NCBI GenBank assembly: GCA_040380145.1
Contig: JBEIJQ010000194.1
Location: 1-5,138, forward strand
Length of the DNA: 5,138 bases
Reading direction: 5' to 3'
DNA from: JBEIJQ01 sp040380145
GTDB lineage: Bacteria; Bacteroidota; Bacteroidia; Chitinophagales; Saprospiraceae
Under the pieces are notes generated by a model that saw only the letters and a program-made list of their open reading frames with translations, did not search any database and was not told where the DNA came from. Both the position numbers and the translations under genes were made by a program. This document shows positions 1 through 5,138 of the stretch, piece by piece. Position 1 is the stretch's first letter. Each line of letters begins with the position of its first letter.

Positions 1-1174
1 CAAGCGTGGCCATCAGGCCGAGGGCGGGAAAAACGCTGAGCCACCAGTCGCCGCGATGATCGTAGCCGAGGTGCAGCATGCGGCCCCAAGTGACGGTTTC
101 GGGAGGCAGACCGAGCTGAAAGAACGACAGCGAGGCCTCCACCGAAACCGCCGCGGCAAAGGCAAAGGCCAAAAACACCAGGGCCGGTGCCACCGCGTTC
201 GGCAGGGCGTGACGCAGGAAAAGCCGGGCACGGGAATACCCCAGCGCGCGTGCGGCCGTCAGGTAGTCCATTTCGCGTACCCGCAGCAGTTCGGCGCGCA
301 CCAAACGGGCCACCGCCGGCCAAGTGAGCAGGCCAATGGCCGCGCCCAGCAATCCGACGGAACCTTTTTCCGAACCCGCGGCCACCACCGCCACCACCAA
401 GAGGCCGGGCAGCGCTACCGAGATCTGTATCAATCCGCCGACCGCTCCGTCCAAGGGAAGATTTATTTTTTTCGAAAAAAAAGAAAAAAAAGAAAGTGCT
501 TTTTCCAAAAAAAAGGCGGTCAAAAAGGCGCACGACAATCCCATGAAAACGCCGGACCAACCGACGGTTTCGCCGCGCAGAGCGGGGACATAACAAGTGT
601 GAAAAATCGCTGCCGGGATCGACATGCCCAAGCCCGTGGCGAGGCCCACGGAAACGCGCACCGAACGGTCGCCCAAAAATCCGGCCAAGCCGCCCAGCGC
701 GATGCCGATGGCCGCCGCCCAAAGGACCGACAGTCCGCCCACCGCAAAAGCATTTCTCGTGCCGTGCACCATACAGGCCGCCACGTCCCTGCCCAAGGGA
801 TCGGTGCCGAGCCAGTGCGTCCAGCGCAGGCTTTTGCCGGGCGGGCGGGAAAAAGGCGGACGGTTGGCCAGCGACAGATCCTGGCTGCTCGGCCCGTACG
901 GAATCGGAGCGCGGAGCGACCCATCCAATTTTGCGGCCGACCAGTCACGGTCCATGAACGGCTCGTACCAGCGCGCCCAACCGCGGTCCACCAAGAAAGC
1001 GTGCACCGGCGGACAGATCCATCGGCCGCCTTTTCGGGCCAACAGGGGCATTTCGTTGGCCAAAAAATCGGCCGTCAACGAAACCAATAAAAAGAATGCC
1101 ACCGCCGCTGCCGACAGCCGTGCCCTTTTGGACGCAGACCGCCCAAAAATCGCCGTTGGAAAGCGGCCGGCCAT
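1..1174 (-). CDS. Peptide ABC transporter permease, OppC/DppC/YejE type (C-terminal end off the window)
   Basis: Inner-membrane subunit of a binding-protein-dependent ABC importer, probably for oligopeptides. The minus-strand frame is open from ATG 1174 to the left edge (391 codons, no stop), so only the last few tens of residues are missing. In order I see: a first transmembrane helix at about residues 22-38 followed by LANEMPLL (38-45), as in YejE; a soluble loop; GTDPLGRDV at 123-131, the OppC/DppC signature; transmembrane helices; and the EAA loop that docks the ATPase at about 301-327 (EMDYLTAARALG, then LPN 324-326). The visible end, GDWWLSVFP, matches the usual C-terminal region of the family. 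Residues about 172-240 are extra compared with E. coli YejE and hold two further hydrophobic stretches plus SKKINLPLD. From memory, Bacteroidota homologues carry a similar insertion. The start lies 4 bases after the upstream stop, so an operon with the TPR gene is likely. No partner permease, ATPase or binding protein is visible. The family call is firm; the substrate is inferred. Confidence 0.9.
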   Translation of the reverse strand, partial: MAGRFPTAIFGRSASKRARLSAAAVAFFLLVSLTADFLANEMPLLARKGGRWICPPVHAFLVDRGWARWYEPFMDRDWSAAKLDGSLRAPIPYGPSSQDLSLANRPPFSRPPGKSLRWTHWLGTDPLGRDVAACMVHGTRNAFAVGGLSVLWAAAIGIALGGLAGFLGDRSVRVSVGLATGLGMSIPAAIFHTCYVPALRGETVGWSGVFMGLSCAFLTAFFLEKALSFFSFFSKKINLPLDGAVGGLIQISVALPGLLVVAVVAAGSEKGSVGLLGAAIGLLTWPAVARLVRAELLRVREMDYLTAARALGYSRARLFLRHALPNAVAPALVFLAFAFAAAVSVEASLSFFQLGLPPETVTWGRMLHLGYDHRGDWWLSVFPALGLMATL

Positions 1175-1178
1175 CGGT

Positions 1179-1778
1179 TCAGCGCATACGCCGGAAACCG
1201 CCCTTGCCCCGCATCATCATCTGCTGGTGCTGGATGCCTATTTTGGGGGCGTTCAGGGCCTGTTCGAGCTGCTTCATCGCGTCCGTGATCATCGGATTGG
1301 ACGGCTTGAGCGCCTTGAGCTTGTCGAGCATCTGTTTGGCCTCGATCTTGCGGCCCTTGTTGAGGAACATCGCCGCGAGATTGACTTGGGCCATGGCCGT
1401 CGAATCGTTGTCGGGCAGCCCGATCTCGAGCGCCTTGAGCATGTTTTTCTCGGCTGGGCCGAGGTCGCGTTTCTGGGAATCGATCGTGCCCTGCATGAAG
1501 TAGTACATCCCATGCATGCCGAGCAGCAGCCACTCTGGCTTCCATGTGTAGCTTAGCATTTTTTGCGCCCCCTCGAAATCCTGTTCCTGCAACTTGCGGC
1601 CGGCAGCGCCCACCGTGCCGAAAAACACGTAGCGCATGAAAAGCAAGACGATCAGGATCAAAAAGGGCCAAGACCAAGCGAAACCGGCCGTGAAAGTGGT
1701 CAGGAAAAAAAGGCCCACGCAGGCGAAAAACAAGATCACCAAGCGCTCGAAAGTAAAAAAAGCGAAAAACTTCAGCAT
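1179..1778 (-). CDS. Small membrane-anchored TPR-like protein of unknown function
   Basis: A 199-residue protein. I do not recognise a named family and assign no biochemical role. The N-terminus (about 10-30 and 36-55) forms two hydrophobic helices separated by a short turn, so it should sit in the inner membrane as a hairpin with both ends on the same side. The remainder is helical and TPR-like: about residues 84-121 (LGMHGMYYFMQG, then ALEIGLP) and 125-159 (AQVNLAAMFLNKG, then KLKALKP) have the spacing of small and large residues seen in TPR helix pairs. The tail (about 183-199) is Met/Gln/Arg/Gly-rich and basic. I chose ATG 1778. A GTG 21 codons upstream (1841) is in frame, but a -7 promoter box lies inside that extension, and the sequence there is not hydrophobic or conserved-looking. 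The stop is 4 bases before the permease ATG, which suggests co-transcription. It may be a scaffold or interaction protein, but that is a guess. Confidence 0.8.
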   Translation of the reverse strand: MLKFFAFFTFERLVILFFACVGLFFLTTFTAGFAWSWPFLILIVLLFMRYVFFGTVGAAGRKLQEQDFEGAQKMLSYTWKPEWLLLGMHGMYYFMQGTIDSQKRDLGPAEKNMLKALEIGLPDNDSTAMAQVNLAAMFLNKGRKIEAKQMLDKLKALKPSNPMITDAMKQLEQALNAPKIGIQHQQMMMRGKGGFRRMR

Positions 1779-1814
1779 GACGGGATTGAATGGACAGTCG
1801 TTTCGGAATGTCCG

Positions 1815-1822
1815 CAAAGGTA
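1815..1822 (-). promoter_or_regulatory. Bacteroidota-type -7 promoter box (TACCTTTG) for the TPR-permease operon
   Basis: Read on the minus strand this is TACCTTTG, an exact match to the Bacteroidota TAnnTTTG -7 element. Transcription would begin near 1808, giving a leader of about 30 bases before ATG 1778. I see no convincing TTG at the -33 position; the upstream stretch is GC-rich. The position supports ATG 1778 over the longer GTG 1841 start. An 8-base match with two free positions can occur by chance, so the call rests on its good spacing to the gene. Confidence 0.5.
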
Positions 1823-1845
1823 GGGAAATTCCTCGGACCACGCCC

Positions 1846-1872
1846 CGGGCGGAAGCCCGAGAAAGGCCGGGC
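1846..1872. repeat. Nested inverted repeats (CGGGC / GCCCG / CGGGC) in the divergent intergenic region
   Basis: CGGGC (1846-1850), GGAA loop, GCCCG (1855-1859) forms a perfect 5-bp hairpin with a GNRA-type tetraloop on the plus strand. The same GCCCG can instead pair with a second CGGGC at 1868-1872 across an 8-base loop, so the two structures are mutually exclusive. It lies between the minus-strand TPR gene and the plus-strand hydrolase. It overlaps the region just upstream of the minus-strand -7 box. It could be an operator-like site or part of the hydrolase leader; no function is shown by the sequence. Confidence 0.35.
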
Positions 1873-1961
1873 AGCGATTTTTCCTAAAAACAATTCCGGG
1901 GTACCGTCCCGATCCGAATTTCAGCGAGCCAAAAAAGCCCGAAAATTCGTTTTTTTGCATC

Positions 1962-2741
1962 ATGGAACTCAACTTCAAAGTGATCGGCACGGGCGACCCG
2001 TTGATCATCGTGCATGGGCTTTTCGGGACCTTGGACAACTGGCAGACCTTGGCCCGCCAACTCTCGGACGAGTACATGGTCATCTTGATCGACCAGCGCA
2101 ACCACGGGCGTTCACCTCATGTGACCGGACCTTTCGGCTATAAGGATTTGGCCGAAGATCTGCGCGGGTTCATGGAGCACCATTGGATCTATCGTGCACA
2201 TATCCTCGGGCATTCGATGGGCGGGAAAACGGCGATGCAGTTTGCCCTCACCAACCCCGACATGGTGGACAAGCTGATCGTGGCCGATATGGCCCCCAAG
2301 GCGTACACGGGCAATCAGGACCGGGTTTTCGAGGCCCTCTATGCCGTGCCGCTGGCCAATGTGTCCGAGCGGACCGAAGTCATCGAGATCCTGCGCCATT
2401 ACCTGCCCAGCGACGAGACCACCGTGCAGTTCCTGATGAAAAATCTCACCCGCCTGCCCGACGACGACGGCTTTGCTTGGAAGATGAACCTCGACGCGAT
2501 CCATCAAAGCTACGACCACATCATGGCCGACATCACGGCCGAAGGGATCTTCGAGGGCGAGACGCTTTTCCTGCGCGGCGGACGCTCGCATTATGTGCTC
2601 GACAGCGACTGGCCCGCCATCCAAGCCCGCTTCCCCCGAGCACAGCTCGCCACCATCCCCGATGCGGGCCACTGGCCGCACGCCGAACGCCCGGATGTTT
2701 TCCACGACATGGTGCGGGCGTTTTTGGGGCGGAATCTCTGA
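1962..2741 (+). CDS. Alpha/beta-fold hydrolase, YbfF/ABHD11-like esterase
   Basis: A 259-residue cytoplasmic hydrolase (no signal peptide or membrane segment), the usual length for this family. Landmarks: oxyanion-hole HGLFG at 18-22, followed by DNW (25-27); DQRNHGRS at 44-51; nucleophile elbow GHSMGG at 83-88 with Ser85; DMAP at 109-112, where the family has DIAP and whose Asp is a candidate catalytic acid; a helical cap at about 120-190; FLRGGRSHY at 203-211; and the catalytic His237 in DAGHWPHAE. The combination of HGLFG, DQRNHGRS, DMAP and FLRGGxSxY is that of YbfF/ABHD11 esterases, which hydrolyse short acyl esters or thioesters in vitro; the natural substrate is not clear. ATG 1962 is chosen because the protein begins directly with the first beta-strand (MELNFKVIGTG). 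It is divergent from the TPR gene. It ends about 75 bases before a terminator-like hairpin, so it is probably monocistronic. Confidence 0.93.
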   Translation: MELNFKVIGTGDPLIIVHGLFGTLDNWQTLARQLSDEYMVILIDQRNHGRSPHVTGPFGYKDLAEDLRGFMEHHWIYRAHILGHSMGGKTAMQFALTNPDMVDKLIVADMAPKAYTGNQDRVFEALYAVPLANVSERTEVIEILRHYLPSDETTVQFLMKNLTRLPDDDGFAWKMNLDAIHQSYDHIMADITAEGIFEGETLFLRGGRSHYVLDSDWPAIQARFPRAQLATIPDAGHWPHAERPDVFHDMVRAFLGRNL

Positions 2742-2816
2742 AGGCGGCGACCGAGTTTTTCCATTTTGCCTCTTGCCCTATGCCACAGCATCGGTAAGCA
2801 GGCCATATTTTGATTT

Positions 2817-2844
2817 TGGGAAAGTTTGCTCCCACTTTTTTTTT
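2817..2844 (+). terminator. Rho-independent-type terminator after the hydrolase gene
   Basis: TGGGA (2817-2821) can pair with TCCCA (2830-2834) around an 8-base loop. A C and then nine consecutive T follow (2836-2844). It lies 76 bases past the hydrolase stop and just before the tRNA gene. The stem is only 5 bp with a fairly large loop, so it may be weak. The T tract and position make it the best candidate for ending hydrolase transcription. Confidence 0.5.
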
Positions 2845-2858
2845 ATAAAAATCCGTGC

Positions 2859-2866
2859 GATATTTG
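2859..2866 (+). promoter_or_regulatory. Possible degenerate -7 box (GATATTTG) for the tRNA-Ser gene
   Basis: GATATTTG differs from TAnnTTTG at the first base only (G for T). It would place a transcription start about 14 bases before the mature tRNA 5' end. I see no TTG at a suitable -33 distance. The preceding terminator-like element means the tRNA should have its own promoter, and this is the best match in the short gap. Confidence 0.25.
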
Positions 2867-2885
2867 CGGAAGCAATAACCGTTCG

Positions 2886-2972
2886 GGAGGAATGGCAGAG
2901 TGGTTTAATGCGGCGGTCTTGAAAACCGCAGTGCTCGAAAGGGTACCGGGGGTTCGAATCCCTCTTCCTCCG
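2886..2972 (+). tRNA. tRNA-Ser (anticodon TGA)
   Basis: Full class II cloverleaf of 87 bases. The acceptor stem is GGAGGAA (2886-2892) with TTCCTCC (2965-2971) and a G discriminator at 2972, as expected for tRNA-Ser. The D-arm follows. The anticodon stem is GCGGT/ACCGC around loop CTTGAAA, anticodon TGA at 2920-2922, reading UCA and probably other UCN codons. The long variable arm (2930-2947) pairs GTGCTC with GGGTAC around GAAA. The T-arm is GGGGG/CCCTC around TTCGAAT. The terminal CCA is not encoded (GCT follows), so it must be added after transcription. A T6 run (2974-2979) starts right after the gene. Confidence 0.97.
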
Positions 2973-3054
2973 CTTTTTTCGAATTTTGTTCAGGGCAAGG
3001 GCCTCCACTTTGAGCGCATGATTCGGCGTCCAAAAAATAAGTGGTTATATTGTC

Positions 3055-3064
3055 TTCGATCGAA
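3055..3064. repeat. 10-base perfect palindrome TTCGATCGAA
   Basis: A perfect self-complementary decamer in the 281-base gene-free stretch between the tRNA and the DUF4442 gene, about 125 bases upstream of the -7 box at 3190. It could be a small operator, but single palindromes of this length occur by chance and nothing else marks it. Confidence 0.2.
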
Positions 3065-3189
3065 CGGTTGAATGGGGCGACACTTGCACATTGCTCGATC
3101 CGAAAAGCAACATCTCGGGCGTTTGCCGCGGTTGGGCATTTGAAATTCGACGGGGTGAATTACAATGCCCCCAATCCCGCAAAAAAGCG

Positions 3190-3197
3190 TATCTTTG
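3190..3197 (+). promoter_or_regulatory. Bacteroidota-type -7 promoter box (TATCTTTG) for the DUF4442-der operon
   Basis: Exact match to the TAnnTTTG element. The expected transcription start is near 3204, leaving a leader of about 50 bases before GTG 3254. It would transcribe the DUF4442 gene and der together. No TTG stands at a clear -33 distance. It falls inside the reading frame if the upstream ATG 3041 were used, which argues against that longer start. Confidence 0.5.
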
Positions 3198-3253
3198 CAG
3201 GCCGAAAAGGACAGGCAGTCCTCATACGCCCCCATCTCCAACGCCGAAAAGAC

Positions 3254-3769
3254 GTGGAACACGCTCCCTTCGACCTCACCAACCCGCATGTCAAACGCTT
3301 CGCAAAGCGCCTGACGAGCCCTTTGCTGCAACGCCTTTTCCTGTTTGCCAAACTGCCGGCGGCCTGGTTCATGGGCGTGCGCATACGCAGGCTCGTCCCG
3401 GAAGAAGCCGCGGTGAGCGTGCCTTACGGCTGGCGTTCGCAGAATCCTTTCCAATCCATTTATTTCGCCGCCCAAGCCGCCGCGGCCGAGATGTCCACCG
3501 GCGTGCTGGGCCTCATGGCCATCGAAGGGCGGGGAAATATTTCGATCCTGGTGGGCGATATCCGTGGGGAGTTCGTGAAAAAAGCGACCCGTGAAACGAC
3601 CTTTGTCTGCCGCGACGGGCACCTGATCTTCGAAGCCGTGAAAAAGGCCCTCGAAACGGGAGAAGGGGTCTCGGTGACCTGCCAAAGCGTCGGCACTCAG
3701 GCCGGCGGAGAAATAGTATCGACCTTTTGGGTCACGTGGACCTTCAAAAAACGCAATCCGACCAAATGA
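3254..3769 (+). CDS. DUF4442 hot-dog-fold protein (thioesterase-like)
   Basis: A 171-residue protein from the proposed GTG start. It matches my memory of the Bacteroidota DUF4442 family, which has the hot-dog fold of acyl-CoA thioesterases; no substrate is established that I know of. Landmarks counted from GTG 3254: NPHVKRF (10-16), hydrophobic FLFAKLPAAWFMGV (29-42), VSVPYGW (54-60), NPFQSIYFAA (64-73) and AEMSTG (78-83), the conserved helix region, then a beta-sheet-like C-terminal half ending in TWTFKKR. The frame stays open back to ATG 3041, giving 242 residues. However, those first 71 residues show no family resemblance, contain a -7 promoter box (3190-3197), and would make the protein much longer than usual. 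No in-frame ATG exists near the domain start, so GTG 3254 is the best choice; it is still a weak point. The stop overlaps the der start by four bases (ATGA), indicating an operon with translational coupling. Confidence 0.82.
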   Translation: MEHAPFDLTNPHVKRFAKRLTSPLLQRLFLFAKLPAAWFMGVRIRRLVPEEAAVSVPYGWRSQNPFQSIYFAAQAAAAEMSTGVLGLMAIEGRGNISILVGDIRGEFVKKATRETTFVCRDGHLIFEAVKKALETGEGVSVTCQSVGTQAGGEIVSTFWVTWTFKKRNPTK

Positions 3770-5070
3770 ACAACCTGGTGGCCATCGTAGGCCGGCCCAA
3801 TGTGGGCAAATCAACGCTTTTCAACCGCCTCATCGGCGAAAGACAGGCCATCGTGGACAATATCAGCGGCGTCACGCGCGACCGCCAATACGGCTTTTCC
3901 GAATGGAACGGCAAACGCTTCCAGGTCGTTGACACCGGCGGTTTCGTGCACGGCTCCGACGATGTGTTCGAAGCAGCCATCCGCCGACAAGTCCGCATCG
4001 CCGTGGACGAAGCCCAGGTCATCCTCTTCATGGTGGATGTCAACACCGGCGTGACCGCTCTCGACCAAGAGGTGGCCCGCTTGCTGCGCCAATCCAAGAA
4101 AAACGTGCTCCTCGTGGTCAACAAGGTGGACAATACCCAGCTCGAAATGTCCGCGCACGAATTTTGGAACCTCGGTTTCGATCACCTATACACGGTATCC
4201 TCCGTTTCCGGCAGCGGCACGGGCGATCTGCTCGACGCCGTGGTGTCGTATATCGCCCCCGAGGAAGAACTCGAGGACAACCTGCCCCGAATCGCCATTC
4301 TGGGCCAGCCCAACGCCGGCAAATCCACCTTCGTGAACACGCTCCTCGAAGAGGAACGCAACATCGTGACCGACAAGCCGGGCACCACCCGTGACGCCAT
4401 CCACACGCGCTATTCCAAATTCGGACACGATTTTTGGCTGGTGGACACCGCCGGTATCCGCAAAAAAGCCCGCGTCAAGGAAGACCTCGAATTCTACTCC
4501 GTGATGCGCGCCATCAAAGCCCTCGACGAAGCCGATGTGTGCGTGCTGATGATCGACGCCACTTGTGGCCTCGAAGCCCAGGACATGAGCATCTTCCGCT
4601 TGGCCCAGAGCCGCAACAAAGGCGTGGTGATCCTGGTCAACAAGTGGGACCTCGTGCCGAACAAGGAAACCAACACGATGCGGGATTTCACCAACGCGAT
4701 CAAAGAGCGCATCGCCCCGTTTACGGACGTGCCCATCCTGTTCGTGTCCTGCTTGGAAAAACAACGGATCTTCAAGGCCGTGGAAATGATCATGCAGGTG
4801 CATCGCAACCGCACGCGCAAAATAGCGACCTCCGAACTGAACGAGGTCTTGCAAGAGGCCGTGGAAGCCAATCCGCCGCAACCGTACAGGGGCCACTTCG
4901 TGCGCATCCGCTATGGAACCCAACTGCCGGCCAAATATCCCGCCTTCGCCCTGTTCAGCAACCATCCCAAACAGATCAAGGAACCTTACAGACAGTACCT
5001 CGAGAACAAATTCCGGGAAAAATTCGAGTTCACGGGCTCTCCGGTGGCGATCTTCTTCCGCGAAAAATAA
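3766..5070 (+). CDS. der: Ribosome-assembly GTPase Der (EngA)
   Basis: Complete 434-residue Der, the essential double-GTPase that acts in maturation of the 50S ribosomal subunit, in the cytoplasm. First G domain: GRPNVGKS (9-16), DTGG (56-59), NKVD (119-122). Second G domain: GQPNAGKS (180-187), DTAG (227-230), NKWD (292-295). An acidic linker (EEELED, near 173) joins the two. From about residue 352 there is the C-terminal KH-like domain that contacts rRNA, with HFVRIRYGTQ and the ending SPVAIFFREK typical of the family. All nucleotide-binding motifs are intact and the length is normal. I chose ATG 3766, which gives the usual MNNLVAIVGRPN start. An in-frame ATG 13 codons upstream (3727) would add residues lying wholly inside the previous gene. 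The start overlaps the stop of the DUF4442 gene as ATGA, with no Shine-Dalgarno sequence, so expression probably depends on coupled translation from the upstream gene. Confidence 0.98.
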   Translation: MNNLVAIVGRPNVGKSTLFNRLIGERQAIVDNISGVTRDRQYGFSEWNGKRFQVVDTGGFVHGSDDVFEAAIRRQVRIAVDEAQVILFMVDVNTGVTALDQEVARLLRQSKKNVLLVVNKVDNTQLEMSAHEFWNLGFDHLYTVSSVSGSGTGDLLDAVVSYIAPEEELEDNLPRIAILGQPNAGKSTFVNTLLEEERNIVTDKPGTTRDAIHTRYSKFGHDFWLVDTAGIRKKARVKEDLEFYSVMRAIKALDEADVCVLMIDATCGLEAQDMSIFRLAQSRNKGVVILVNKWDLVPNKETNTMRDFTNAIKERIAPFTDVPILFVSCLEKQRIFKAVEMIMQVHRNRTRKIATSELNEVLQEAVEANPPQPYRGHFVRIRYGTQLPAKYPAFALFSNHPKQIKEPYRQYLENKFREKFEFTGSPVAIFFREK

Positions 5071-5085
5071 CGATTCGGGCCTTCA

Positions 5086-5098
5086 GAGCCTAAGGCTC
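5086..5098. terminator. Short hairpin between der and a possible convergent gene
   Basis: GAGCC (5086-5090), loop TAA, GGCTC (5094-5098): a 5-bp stem 16 bases past the der stop. There is no T tract on either side, so as an intrinsic terminator it is weak. It overlaps the putative stop codon of the minus-strand frame entering from the right. Confidence 0.25.
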
Positions 5099-5138
5099 CA
5101 ACGGCTTGGCGTAGGGCAATCTTTCCAAAGGCTCGACC
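5090..5138 (-). CDS. Possible 3' end of a convergent gene (partial)
   Basis: On the minus strand one frame is open from the right edge to a TAG at 5090-5092, giving 15 residues ending LPYAKPLEP. The third codon positions are mostly G or C, like the genes in this window, and a convergent gene end shortly after der is a natural layout. Fifteen codons cannot establish a gene or identify a family, so this is only a pointer for whoever has the flanking sequence. Confidence 0.3.
   Translation of the reverse strand, partial: VEPLERLPYAKPLEP

Noticed and set aside
465..517. Possible frameshift or pseudogene in the permease at the homopolymer tracts
   Set aside because: Codon-by-codon reading of the minus strand keeps one frame from ATG 1174 through the tracts to the EAA loop and the left edge.
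56..1090. Long plus-strand open frame (344 codons) opposite the permease
   Set aside because: The product is a Gly/Arg/Gln/His-rich mixture with no domain features, and it is antisense to a frame with clear ABC permease motifs. It is a by-product of high GC.
1941..1961. TTTTTTTG just before the hydrolase ATG as a -7 box
   Set aside because: It misses the conserved A and lies so close to ATG 1962 that the transcript would be leaderless. There is no supporting -33 element.
2112..2705. Minus-strand open frame of 197 codons opposite the hydrolase
   Set aside because: Antisense shadow; the plus-strand frame has all the catalytic motifs of an alpha/beta hydrolase.
2974..2979. T6 run after tRNA-Ser as an independent terminator
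   Set aside because: There is no hairpin of its own; only the tRNA stems precede it. It may help termination, but I cannot call it.
3091..3594. Plus-strand open frame of 167 codons overlapping the DUF4442 gene
   Set aside because: Pro/Arg-rich product with no family features; the +2-shifted frame carries the DUF4442 motifs.
4186..4965. Minus-strand open frame of 259 codons opposite der
   Set aside because: His/Gly/Val-rich antisense shadow of a complete and highly conserved Der.

Overview
The window looks like chromosomal, housekeeping-type DNA from a high-GC member of the Bacteroidota. Three things point there. There are exact TAnnTTTG boxes, the Bacteroidota -7 promoter element, in front of two genes. 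The start codons lack Shine-Dalgarno sequences. The protein families (a DUF4442 hot-dog protein joined to der, and an OppC/YejE-type permease with an internal insertion ending in a KKIN-type motif) are ones I associate with this phylum. I cannot name the genus. I see no phage, IS, CRISPR or other mobile signature.

Left third, minus strand: a promoter at about 1815-1822 drives a small two-helix membrane protein with TPR-like repeats (1778-1179). Four bases later comes a peptide ABC transporter permease (1174 to the window edge, with its last C-terminal residues off the window). The two are probably co-transcribed. The permease contains a lineage-type insertion and a run of T tracts (T8, T8, T6 on its sense strand), and its reading frame stays intact through them.

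Middle, plus strand: a divergent region of 183 bases (1779-1961) separates the TPR gene from an alpha/beta hydrolase of the YbfF/ABHD11 type (1962-2741). A hairpin plus a T9 run at 2817-2844 looks like its terminator. A class II tRNA-Ser with anticodon TGA follows at 2886-2972. The stretch 2973-3253 (281 bases) holds a T6 run after the tRNA, a 10-base palindrome (TTCGATCGAA, 3055-3064) and an exact -7 box at 3190-3197. I see no gene in it.

Right third, plus strand: a DUF4442 hot-dog-fold protein (best start GTG 3254) overlaps the start of der by the classic ATGA four-base overlap. Der is the double-GTPase ribosome-assembly factor and is complete (434 aa). After der, a short hairpin covers the putative stop of a convergent gene that enters from the right edge. 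That last gene is only a possibility.

Functionally the window combines peptide uptake (permease), translation (tRNA-Ser, Der) and small metabolic enzymes of unknown substrate (hydrolase, DUF4442). I did not find a convincing undescribed system. The most interesting points are the TPR-permease coupling, the permease insertion with its slippage-prone tract, and the DUF4442-der translational overlap.
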